Source: CAYSYM01 sp964435115
Lineage (GTDB): Bacteria; Chloroflexota; UBA6077; CF-72
Length of the DNA: 23,545 nt
Reading direction: 5' to 3'
Assembly: GCA_964435115.1 (NCBI GenBank)
Contig: CAYSYM010000055.1
Span: forward strand, 1-23,545
Below, piece after piece: positions 14,587 through 23,545 of the stretch; position 1 is the first letter of the stretch; each line of letters opens with the position of its first letter. The position numbers were made by a program, and so were the translations under genes. Under the pieces are notes generated by a model. That model was not told the origin of the DNA. It was given only the letters and a program-made list of their open reading frames with translations, and did no database searches.

Positions 14587-15636
14587 ATGGAGCTGGTGGT
14601 ACCAAGCGGGCAGCTCGACGAGGGTGGCTCCGCCGCCAACGCGGGTGAGTGGGATGTGGTCATCGTCGGTGCCGGGCCGGCCGGCCTGGCCGCGGCGCTC
14701 TACACGGGCCGAGCCAGGCTACGGACGCTGTTGCTGGACCGCATGGGCGCCGGCGGCGGCCAGCTCCTCAACACGGAGCTCATCGAGGACTACCCCGGCT
14801 TCGCCAGCGTGACCGGCGCCGATCTGGCGACCGCCTTCGAGAACCAGGTCAAGCAGTTCGGCGTTGAGGTGACCTGGGGCGAGGTAGTGGCCGTCGAGGC
14901 GCGTGGCAACCGGCGCGTTGTCCGCACTGATGACGGGACCGAATACGTGGGCAAAGCGGTGATCGTGGCCACCGGCGGAGTGCCCCGCAAGCTGGGCGTC
15001 CCCGGCGAGCTGGAGCTGGCCGGCCGCGGGGTGAGCTACTGCGCCATCTGCGACGGCGCGTTCTTCAAGGGCGAGGTTCTGGCCGTGGTGGGTGGTGGCG
15101 ATAGCGCGGTCGAGGAGGCTACCTTCCTCACGCGGTACGCGGAGAAGGTGTATCTCGTCCACCGCCGTGGCGAGTGGCGCGCGCAAGCGCTGCTCCAGGA
15201 GCGGGCGCGCTCCAACCCGAAGATCGAGCCCGTCTGGTACACGGCGGTGGAGGAAATCGGCGGCGCCGGCAAGGTGCAGTGGCTGCGCCTCAAGGACACC
15301 CGCACCGGGGCCGAGCGGACGCTCCCGGTCGGGGGCGTGTTCATCTACGTCGGCTTTACCCCCAACAGCGGCCTGCTCGGCGACCTGGTGAAGAAGGACG
15401 AGATGGGCTTCGTCATCACCGACGAGAAGATGGCGACCATCCCCGGCCTCTTCGTCGTCGGTGACGTGCGCAGCCAGTACGTCCGACAGATCGCCAACGC
15501 CACCGGCGATGCGACCACCGCCGCGGTCGCGGCGACGCGGTACATCGAGGAGCTGGACGCGACAGAGAGTCCGGGCACAGCAGCGGAGGCTGAGCAGGTG
15601 GCGATGGGCGCACGCAAGCAGGGCGGCTGGCCCTAA
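14587..15636 (+). CDS. trxB: Thioredoxin reductase
   Basis: A 349-residue FAD- and NADPH-dependent enzyme that reduces thioredoxin in the cytoplasm. It has the FAD motif GAGPAG (28-33), the redox pair in CAICDG (C152 and C155), the NADPH motif GGGDSA (169-174) with HRR (192-194) and R198, and a C-terminal FAD-binding VVGDVR stretch. All key residues are present. It carries extra tails of about 20 residues at each end compared with the E. coli enzyme (321 residues). The start has a weak ribosome binding site, but a -10 box sits about 40 bases upstream. An MBL-fold gene follows 11 bases later, so they are probably co-transcribed. A ferredoxin-dependent relative is possible but the HRR motif favours NADPH. 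Confidence 0.93.
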   Translation: MELVVPSGQLDEGGSAANAGEWDVVIVGAGPAGLAAALYTGRARLRTLLLDRMGAGGGQLLNTELIEDYPGFASVTGADLATAFENQVKQFGVEVTWGEVVAVEARGNRRVVRTDDGTEYVGKAVIVATGGVPRKLGVPGELELAGRGVSYCAICDGAFFKGEVLAVVGGGDSAVEEATFLTRYAEKVYLVHRRGEWRAQALLQERARSNPKIEPVWYTAVEEIGGAGKVQWLRLKDTRTGAERTLPVGGVFIYVGFTPNSGLLGDLVKKDEMGFVITDEKMATIPGLFVVGDVRSQYVRQIANATGDATTAAVAATRYIEELDATESPGTAAEAEQVAMGARKQGGWP

Positions 15637-15647
15637 GTCCGCGGATA

Positions 15648-16439
15648 GTGGCGGTGATCACACGCCTGCTCGCCGCCAACCCGGGGCCGATGACCGGGAC
15701 GGGCACGAACACCTACCTGGTCGATGGCGGAGACGGGCGCGTACTGGTGGTCGACCCGGGCCCAGATGACGCCCGCCACTTGGACGCCATCCTCGAGGCC
15801 GCCGCGCCGCTGGGCCGTATTCAGGCGATCCTGGTCACACACGGACACGTCGACCACCTGCCCGCGGCGCGGCCCCTCAGCCGGCGGACCGGGGCGCCGC
15901 TGCTCGGGCACCCGCGCCTGCCAGGTGTCGAGCGTCCGTTGGCGGACGGCCAGGCCATCGCGATCGGGCAGGCCAGGCTGGTGGCGCTCGAGACGCCCGG
16001 CCACACCGACGACAGCCTGTGTTACTGGGAGGCCGGTAATCGCTCCCTCTTCACCGGCGACCTCGTGGCCGGGGCCGGGACGGTGATCGTGGACGACGCC
16101 CCCGGCGGGCTCGCCCGGTACATGGCGTCGCTGGCGCGGCTCCTGCAGCTGGGCCGCTCCACTATCCACCCCGGCCACGGGCCCACGGTGGAGGATGGCG
16201 CGGCCCGGGTGGCCGAGTACCTGGAGCACCGCAGGATGCGCGAACGCCAGCTCCTGGATGCGCTCGCCGGCGACGGTCCGCACACCGTGGACCAGCTGGT
16301 TGCCACCATCTACGTGGACGTGCCGCCGGCGCTGGCGCCGATGGCCGCGCGCAATGTGCGCGCCCACCTGCGCAAGCTGGCGGACGAGGGCCGCGTCGTG
16401 GAGGACCGGGCGACCTGGCAGCTCACCCCGGCCGCCTGA
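15648..16439 (+). CDS. MBL-fold metallo-hydrolase, LACTB2-like
   Basis: A 263-residue metallo-beta-lactamase-fold protein. It has the zinc motif HGHVDH (H65, H67, D69, H70), then H119 in the PGHTDD stretch, D138 in FTGD and H177 in HPGHGP: a full two-metal set. The C-terminal part (about 195-260) looks like the winged-helix domain of LACTB2-type proteins, some of which are endoribonucleases and others thioester hydrolases. It has no signal peptide, so it acts in the cytoplasm. GTG at 15648 is used; GTG at 15654 is an alternative, and neither has a strong ribosome binding site. It lies 11 bases after trxB. The precise substrate cannot be told from sequence. Confidence 0.9.
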   Translation: MAVITRLLAANPGPMTGTGTNTYLVDGGDGRVLVVDPGPDDARHLDAILEAAAPLGRIQAILVTHGHVDHLPAARPLSRRTGAPLLGHPRLPGVERPLADGQAIAIGQARLVALETPGHTDDSLCYWEAGNRSLFTGDLVAGAGTVIVDDAPGGLARYMASLARLLQLGRSTIHPGHGPTVEDGAARVAEYLEHRRMRERQLLDALAGDGPHTVDQLVATIYVDVPPALAPMAARNVRAHLRKLADEGRVVEDRATWQLTPAA

Positions 16440-16633
16440 TCGGCCGAGGCGACGAGGTTGCGCCAAGTGCGCCTCGGCGGATTCGCGATGGCGTGCTCCA
16501 CCCCATGGGTGAATGAATCGCGCGCACGCGCCCGGGTTCACGCGGCGTCCCGAGCGCTTGACGCGGCCCATCCCACTGGGGGCGGCTCAGCACGTGCCGC
16601 GGACGGGCCGCCCACGCGGCGCCGTGGCGCCGG

Positions 16634-16707
16634 TGCCCCCAGCCGGATTCGAACCGGCGATCTCAGCCTTGAAAGGGCTGCGTCCTGGGCCTCTAGACGA
16701 TGGGGGC
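16634..16707 (-). tRNA. tRNA-Glu (anticodon TTC)
   Basis: The minus strand begins GCCCCCATCGTCTAGAGG and folds into a cloverleaf with a perfect 7-bp acceptor stem. The anticodon stem is CAGCC/GGCTG around CTTTCAA, giving TTC. The T arm is GCCGG-TTCGAAT-CCGGC. The discriminator is A, followed by CCG, so the CCA is incomplete. It is the second gene of the fMet-Glu pair. The 194 bases between it and the MBL gene show no gene; a short CGGCGCC/GGCGCCG hairpin just beyond the tRNA may end the transcript. Confidence 0.95.
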
Positions 16708-16798
16708 CAGGCCGGTACTGAGGACTGCGTGTTGAGGACTGGGAGAGTCTACCTGGTTCAGGCCCGCCCGGTCCGCCGTCCCCAGCCGGCAGCACGAA

Positions 16799-16824
16799 GA
16801 AGGCCGCCCCCAGGGGCGGCCTTC
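16799..16824 (-). terminator. Perfect hairpin between tRNA-fMet and tRNA-Glu
   Basis: Arms 16799-16810 and 16813-16824 (GAAGGCCGCCCC and its complement) form a 12-bp stem starting 5 bases after tRNA-fMet. No T-run follows on the minus strand, so it may instead be a processing signal between the two tRNAs. Confidence 0.45.
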
Positions 16825-16829
16825 GCTAG

Positions 16830-16901
<72 letters not shown>

Positions 16902-16918
16902 TCGTTCAGGACACGGCA

Positions 16919-16949
16919 AGTATACACCCTCGGCCGAGCAGTCGAGCAA
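16919..16949 (-). promoter_or_regulatory. Promoter of the tRNA-fMet/tRNA-Glu pair
   Basis: The -10 box TATACT (16919-16924) lies about 18 bases before the tRNA. TTGCTC (16944-16949) may be a -35 box, at a long spacing of 19. The spacer contains the palindrome CTCGGCCGAG (16929-16938). Confidence 0.5.
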
Positions 16950-17038
16950 GTTCTCACGGCGGCAGTCCGGAGGCGCCCGCCCCGGAGAAGGGGCCTGCCC
17001 TCCCCTACGGATGCGGAGAACCAAGGCACCCTGAGCGC

Positions 17039-17213
17039 GTTCTGCCTTCGCACGGCGACCGAATGGCCCTGGCACCGGCCTATGTTCCCACGGCTCTCGC
17101 CGCAGTATCGTCGGCGCTGGAGCGTTTCACGGCCGTGTTCGGCATGGGAACGGGTGGGACCACTCCGCTCTCGACACCAGGGCCATTGGGTCGCCGTGCG
17201 AAAGGGGCAGAAC
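17039..17213 (-). repeat. Long processing stem enclosing 5S rRNA
   Basis: 17039-17060 pairs with 17189-17213: GTTCTGCC with GGCAGAAC, and TTCGCACGGCGACC with its exact complement, broken only by a 3-base bulge. It continues into the 5S terminal helix (AATGGCCCTGG), giving more than 30 paired bases. It is probably the cleavage substrate for RNase III-like processing of the operon transcript. Confidence 0.8.
17064..17185 (-). rRNA. rrf: 5S ribosomal RNA
   Basis: The minus strand reads GGCCCTGGTGTCGAGAGCGG, then the universal CCGAACACGGCCGTGAAACG region and CCGACGATACTGC, and ends GGTGCCAGGGCC, which pairs with the 5' end. Length is about 120. It is the last gene of the rRNA operon; ends are estimated from the terminal helix. 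Confidence 0.93.
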
Positions 17214-17551
17214 AGGCATCGCCAAGCGAGAGGAGGTGGATCCTGCCGGCTCGATGCGGCGAACGATCGGGACGCAGAGCCCTCGGCCATTAGTAACGGT
17301 CAGCTCCACTGGTTGCCCAGCTTCCACCTCCGTCCTATCAACCTGGTGATCTTCCAGGGGCCTTACCCGGTTAACCCGGTGGGGAGTCTCATCTTTGGGC
17401 GAGCTTCGCACTTAGATGCTTTCAGCGCTTATCCCTGCCGGACGTCGGCTACGCGGCGATGCGCCTGGCGGCACAACCGCTACACCGGAGGTCCGTCCAT
17501 CCCGGTCCTCTCGTACTAGGGACGGCTCCCAGCAAACTCCCTGCGCCCACG

Positions 17552-17637
<86 letters not shown>

Positions 17638-17643
17638 GCTCCG

Positions 17644-17746
<103 letters not shown>

Positions 17747-17901
17747 AAGCCCGGACCCTTCCACGCGGGGTCCGAGGATCACTTAGCCCGACTTTCGTCC
17801 CTGCTCGGCGTGTAGGCCTCACAGTCAAGCTCCCTTGTGCCTATGCACTCTGCGGCTGGTTTCCATCCAGCCTGAGGGAACCTTTGGGCGCCTCCGTTAC
17901 A

Positions 17902-17939
<38 letters not shown>

Positions 17940-18090
17940 CCGCTGTCCCGGCACCGGATCACGGTGCGCGGTTAGAAACAGAATCCGTGAAGGGTGGTAT
18001 TTCACCGCTGCCTCCACGCCCCCCGCAAGGGGCGCTTCGCCGGCTCCCACCTATCCTACGCATCACGGACCCCGTTCCAACGACAGGCTG

Positions 18091-18122
<32 letters not shown>

Positions 18123-18200
18123 CGCGGGTAGGCCGCGTCTTCACGGCCAGCTCAATTTCGCCGAGCCCCTCGTTGAGACAGCGCTCAAGTCGTTACGCCA

Positions 18201-18835
<635 letters not shown>

Positions 18836-19667
18836 ATAGTTCGGTTTTACTAAGGCTAGCGTTCCCTAACCTTAGGACCGTTATAGTTACGGCCGCCATT
18901 GACCGGGGCTTCGGTTCGGGGCTCATCACCCCTCCCCTTGACCTTCCGGCATCGGGCAGGCGTCACCCCCTATACATCCTCTTACGAGTTAGCAGGGAGC
19001 TGTGTTTTTGGTAAACAGTCGCTTGAGCCTCTTCTCTGCGACCACCTCAGGCTCCAGGGGCAAGCCCTTTCACCTTACCGTGGTACCCCTTCTCCCGAAG
19101 TTACGGGGTCAACTTGCCTAGTTCCTTAACGAGGGATCACTCGTCCACCTTGGCATACTCATGCCCGGCCACCAGTGTCGGTTTGCGGTACGGGCGCTCG
19201 CGGCTTCCCGCCGGGGGCTTTTCTTGGAGGCAGAGCGTCGGCCGAATTGCCCTTGCGGACTTTCCCGCGCCTGGGCGATGGGCCCCGAAGGGCTTGCCGC
19301 TTGCACGCTTAGACGCAGTAACTCCAACACTGCGCTCGACCTAGCACGCCCCGCACCCTCGGAGGACTGAATCGTCCGCGAGCGGTAACGGAATATCAAC
19401 CGTTTGTCCATCGCCTACGCCTTTCGGCCTCGGCTTAGGCCCGACTAACCCTACGAGGATGAACCTTGCGTAGGAAACCTCGGCCATACGGTGGGGACGC
19501 TTCCTCACGTCCCTTACGCTACTCATGCCGGCATTCTCTCTTCTGTGCGCTCCACCATGCCTCACGGCACGGCTTCGCCGCGCACACAACGCTCCCCTAC
19601 CACCCCGACGAGTCGGGGTCCGCAGCTTCGGCTCCGGGCTTGAGCCCCGGTGGATTGTCCGCGCGCG

Positions 19668-19739
<72 letters not shown>

Positions 19740-20300
19740 AGCAATCGCACATCGTTTCACACTTAGCCCGGAATTAGGGGCCTTAGCTGGCGGTCTGGGC
19801 TGTTTCCCTCTCGACTATGGAACTTAGCTCCCACAGTCTCACTCCCTGGCACGTACGTCATGGCATTCGTGGTTTGATTCGGTTTGCTAACCTCGCGGCC
19901 GCTAGCCGATCCAGTGCCCTACCTCCACGACGCTTCACCAAGGGCTGCACCTAAATGCATTTCGGGGAGAACCAGCTATCTCCGAGTTCGTTTGGCTTTT
20001 CACCCCTATCCACAGCTCATCCCGAAGTTTTGAACCACTAACGGGTTCGGCCTTTCAAGCGCTGTTACGCGCTCTGCAGCCTGGCCATGGATAGCTCACT
20101 CGGTTTCGGGTCTACTCCGCGCCACTGGACGCCCTGTTCAGACTCGCTTTCGCTCCGCCTCCGGCCCACCACGGCCTTAAGCTCGCGACGCGGAGTAACT
20201 CGCCGGCTCATTCTTCAATAGGCACGCCATTACACCTCGCGGTGCTCTGACTGCTTGTAGGCGCACGGTTTCAGGGTCTTTTCATCCCCCTTCCGGGGTG

Positions 20301-20342
<42 letters not shown>

Positions 20343-20644
20343 CAAGAGTACTGAGCCTTGGAGAGTGGTCTCCCCAGGTTCCCACGGAATTCCACGTGCT
20401 CCGTGGTACTCAGGTGCCCACCGGGAGTCGTCTCGGTTTCGCCTACGGGGCTCTCACCCTCTCTGGCCGGCCGTCCCATGCCGTTCGCCTACCGAGACGA
20501 TTTGTCACTCCCCGGGGATCCGGCAGGTCCCCAGGTGGGTCCTTCAACCCCGACCAGGCATAGGGCTGCCGCCCACTCAGCCAGGTCGGTTTGGGCTGGT
20601 CCGCGTTCGCTCACCACTACTGACGGAGTCTCTGTGATTTCCTT

Positions 20645-20685
<41 letters not shown>

Positions 20686-20969
20686 CTCACGCCCTATGGA
20701 TTCAGGCGTGGGTCGCCAGGCATCACCCTGGCGGGGTTGCCCCATTCGGAGATCCACGGATCAAAGCCTGCTGGCGGCTCCCCGTGGCTTATCGCAGCCA
20801 TCCACGTCCTTCGTCGGCTCTTGGTGCCAAGGCATCCACCATGCGCCCTTCCTAGCTCGGCGTCTCGATCGCTCGATGCACCGAGCCGGCAGGATCAACT
20901 TCCTCTGCTCGATCGACCACGGTAGCGTTCCGCGGCCGTCGATGCCTTGTTTGCTCAACTACTCTATCG

Positions 20970-20982
20970 TTGTGAAGGTGCT
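20970..20982 (-). promoter_or_regulatory. boxA-like antitermination element before 23S
   Basis: AGCACCTTCACAA resembles boxA (TGCTCTTTAACA) and matches the element before 16S (AGCACCTTGACAA) at all but one base. It probably recruits the Nus antitermination complex. It lies about 65 bases before the 23S processing stem. Confidence 0.6.
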
Positions 20983-21002
20983 GCCAGGCCCGTGGGGGCC
21001 TG

Positions 21003-21039
21003 TCGTCGCCAGTCCACCCGGCGGGTGGACTGGCGACGA
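21003..21039 (-). repeat. 17-bp perfect hairpin in the 16S-23S spacer
   Basis: Arms 21003-21019 (TCGTCGCCAGTCCACCC) and 21023-21039 are exact complements around a 3-base loop. It lies between the T-tract hairpin and the boxA-like element, as do other hairpins in the 16S leader. Confidence 0.85.
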
Positions 21040-21056
21040 CCAACTCTCAGGGGCAC

Positions 21057-21082
21057 AAAAATGGCCCGACATCCGTCGAGCC
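21057..21082 (-). terminator. T-tract hairpin (attenuator-like) in the 16S-23S spacer
   Basis: On the minus strand GGCTCGAC, loop GGAT and GTCGGGCC form an 8-bp stem (one G-U) followed by ATTTTTG, an intrinsic-terminator shape. The following bases GTGCCCCTGAG repeat those after the leader hairpin at 23136-23169. Confidence 0.5.
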
Positions 21083-21190
21083 AGCCGGCACGAGGGGAGG
21101 TCGTTCACACGCTTATGCGACTGTCAGCCTCTGCGTGCGGATGGGTCGTCCTCCAGCGGCGTTTGCGCGGCGCGGACACCGCGGACCTTC

Positions 21191-21220
21191 TTTATACACC
21201 CAGGCTCCACCGGCGTGCAA
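21191..21220 (-). promoter_or_regulatory. Possible internal promoter for 23S-5S
   Basis: TTGCAC (21215-21220) and TATAAA (21191-21196) are spaced 18 bases apart, the same spacing as in the main rRNA promoter. It lies 12 bases past tRNA-Ala, so transcripts from it would contain only 23S and 5S. The -10 is good, the -35 is partial. Confidence 0.4.
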
Positions 21221-21231
21221 CCAGGCCGCGG

Positions 21232-21304
21232 TGGAGCAGAGGGGACTCGAACCCCTGGCCCCCGCCGTGCAAAGGCGGTGCTCTCCCGGCTGAGCTACTG
21301 CCCC
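21232..21304 (-). tRNA. tRNA-Ala (anticodon TGC)
   Basis: The minus strand begins GGGGCAGTAGCTCAG. The acceptor stem GGGGCAG/CTGCTCC and the anticodon stem CCGCC/GGCGG around TTTGCAC give TGC. The T arm is AGGGG-TTCGAGT-CCCCT. It is the second tRNA in the 16S-23S spacer, the usual bacterial place; CCA is not fully encoded (ACCG). Confidence 0.96.
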
Positions 21305-21352
21305 GCGCCCGGTCCGCGGGCGCCCCCCGGCACCCGCCAGCCGCGGCCGGGG

Positions 21353-21426
21353 TGGGCCAGCCTGGGATCGAACCAGGGACCTCAGTCTTATCAGGACTGC
21401 GCTCTAGCCGACTGAGCTACTGGCCC
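21353..21426 (-). tRNA. tRNA-Ile (anticodon GAT)
   Basis: The minus strand begins GGGCCAGTAGCTCAG. The acceptor stem is GGGCCAG/CTGGCCC, and the anticodon stem CAGTC/GACTG around CTGATAA gives GAT. It is the first tRNA of the 16S-23S spacer, before tRNA-Ala. Confidence 0.96.
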
Positions 21427-21682
21427 GGGCTCTTTCTGTCATTCCGCCGAGGCGTCCATCCAGGACGTCCCGGAACGGAAGTATAGACCAGCGCCGGGGC
21501 GGCGGGCACCCGCGCGTCGTACCGCTACGCGCCACACGCCCCCACCCGGGTGCCGACGACCTCAACAGCCGAAGAGTGGTGAGGAGAGAGACCGGCACTC
21601 CGGGCTCGCCGAGCCCGGAGCGATCGACCTGGGACCTGGAGAGCTGTCCACCGCCAAACGGCTGCAGCCTCTCGCGGCTCCC

Positions 21683-22958
<1,276 letters not shown>

Positions 22959-23030
22959 GAGAATTGACTGCCCTCCGACGGATCGGAGAACAGATTGTTC
23001 GAGGTTTGCTCGCTCCTCACCACTCTTCGA

Positions 23031-23043
23031 TTGTCAAGGTGCT
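23031..23043 (-). promoter_or_regulatory. boxA-like antitermination element in the 16S leader
   Basis: AGCACCTTGACAA matches the boxA pattern and the element before 23S except for one base. It adjoins the 16S processing stem. The TTGACA inside it is not a -35 box, as no -10 box follows. Confidence 0.6.
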
Positions 23044-23135
23044 CGACCCCGCCAGGCGGGGCGCAACGCCTGCCGCGCTTCACGGTGAAGCGCGCGGCAT
23101 CCAGTTTTCCCGCGGGCACCAGCCTCAGGGGGCAC

Positions 23136-23169
23136 AAAAATCCCGAGGGCCTCATCGGCTGGCTCGGGA
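23136..23169 (-). terminator. T-tract hairpin (attenuator-like) in the 16S leader
   Basis: TCCCGAG (23163-23169) pairs with CTCGGGA (23141-23147), with an inner GCC/GGC stem, followed by TTTTTG (23136-23140): an intrinsic-terminator shape about 140 bases after the predicted start site. Two more hairpins follow (about 23071-23099 and 23047-23061) before boxA. Confidence 0.55.
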
Positions 23170-23312
23170 CGGTCATACAAACCTGGCCTGTTGGCTTGGC
23201 TTGCTGCTCCCTATCGGCTCCTCTCCGCACTCGCTGTGAGATTGTTAGTGCTCACGGTCCGCCGGGACATCTCTCACGCCCACCTTCGTGGGCCGTCCCC
23301 GCGGCGCCAAAA

Positions 23313-23342
23313 AGCATATCCGATCCGCCGCGCCCGTGTCAA
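23313..23342 (-). promoter_or_regulatory. Main rRNA operon promoter
   Basis: A perfect -35 TTGACA (23337-23342) and a -10 TATGCT (23313-23318) are spaced 18 bases apart. The transcript would start near 23305 and have a leader of about 350 bases before 16S. The bases after the -10 are T-rich and then GC-rich. Confidence 0.7.
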
Positions 23343-23545
23343 GGGCACCTCGCCCGCGACATCCACCGCCGGGCCCCCCGCTCGCCACCGGGCCGGGTCC
23401 CCAGCGCATCTGGAGGCGGCCGGGCGCCCCGCGGCACGCAGAGTGTACCCAACGCACCGCCCCACGAGCAAGCGGTGGGCCGCCGCCCTCCAGGGTCTTT
23501 TCACCAGACTGGAGGGTGACGTAGGATAGATGCCCCGGAGTAGGG
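23343..23545. other. Region upstream of the rRNA promoter, right edge
   Basis: No gene is supported. A hairpin lies at about 23488-23518 (CCCTCCAG/CTGGAGGG arms). An ATG at 23531 preceded by AGGATAG might start a plus-strand gene that leaves the window; only five codons are visible, so nothing can be said about it. Confidence 0.3.

Noticed and set aside
23031..23043. TTGACA as a second rRNA promoter
   Set aside because: No -10 box follows at 16-19 bases, and the surrounding bases match a boxA-like element that recurs before 23S with TTCACA instead.

Overview
The window is GC-rich bacterial DNA that best fits a Chloroflexota lineage of the Thermomicrobia/Sphaerobacter kind. The reasons are lipoproteins with long Pro/Thr/Ala/Ser linkers, a compact gene style and the general look of the rRNA genes. 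This placement is inference, because no database search was possible. Two 10-N scaffold gaps (4644-4653 and 22448-22457) show a draft or metagenomic assembly.

Left part (1-5250). A four-cluster ferredoxin and an inositol-monophosphatase-family enzyme lie head to tail on the plus strand. A minus-strand group follows: a DUF1015 protein, a tiny membrane protein, tRNA-Arg(CCT) and a small hypothetical protein. Then come two plus-strand lipoprotein genes, one with a LysM domain and one Pro/Thr-rich. The start of the second lies in a stretch that appears twice, once on each side of the first assembly gap.

Transport part (5256-14421, all minus strand). Reading in the direction of transcription, a MarR regulator, a maltose-type binding protein, two permeases (MalF/MalG type) and a GH13 amylase-family enzyme form a sugar uptake and breakdown operon. 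It lacks its own MalK-type ATPase. It is followed by a complete polar amino acid ABC transporter (ATPase, binding lipoprotein, two permeases). In both systems a very strong hairpin sits exactly between the binding-protein gene and the first permease gene. A 44-bp perfect palindrome overlaps the stop codon of one amino acid permease gene and fills most of the gap before the next. The MarR gene has a clear promoter overlapped by repeated GCAAC/GTTGC half-sites, so autoregulation is likely.

Redox and RNA part (14587-23545). Thioredoxin reductase and an MBL-fold hydrolase are divergent from marR. The rest is minus-strand RNA: a complete rRNA operon (promoter, leader, 16S, tRNA-Ile, tRNA-Ala, 23S, 5S), then a separate tRNA-fMet and tRNA-Glu pair with its own promoter. 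The 23S gene carries a 629-nt group I intron at the position equivalent to E. coli 1931, encoding a LAGLIDADG homing endonuclease. The endonuclease frame runs through the 3' splice site and stops in the exon. The 16S leader and the 16S-23S spacer share the same order of signals: promoter or promoter-like sequence, T-tract hairpin, boxA-like element, processing stem. This suggests that 16S and 23S each have a separate control module. Long processing stems enclose 16S, 23S and 5S.
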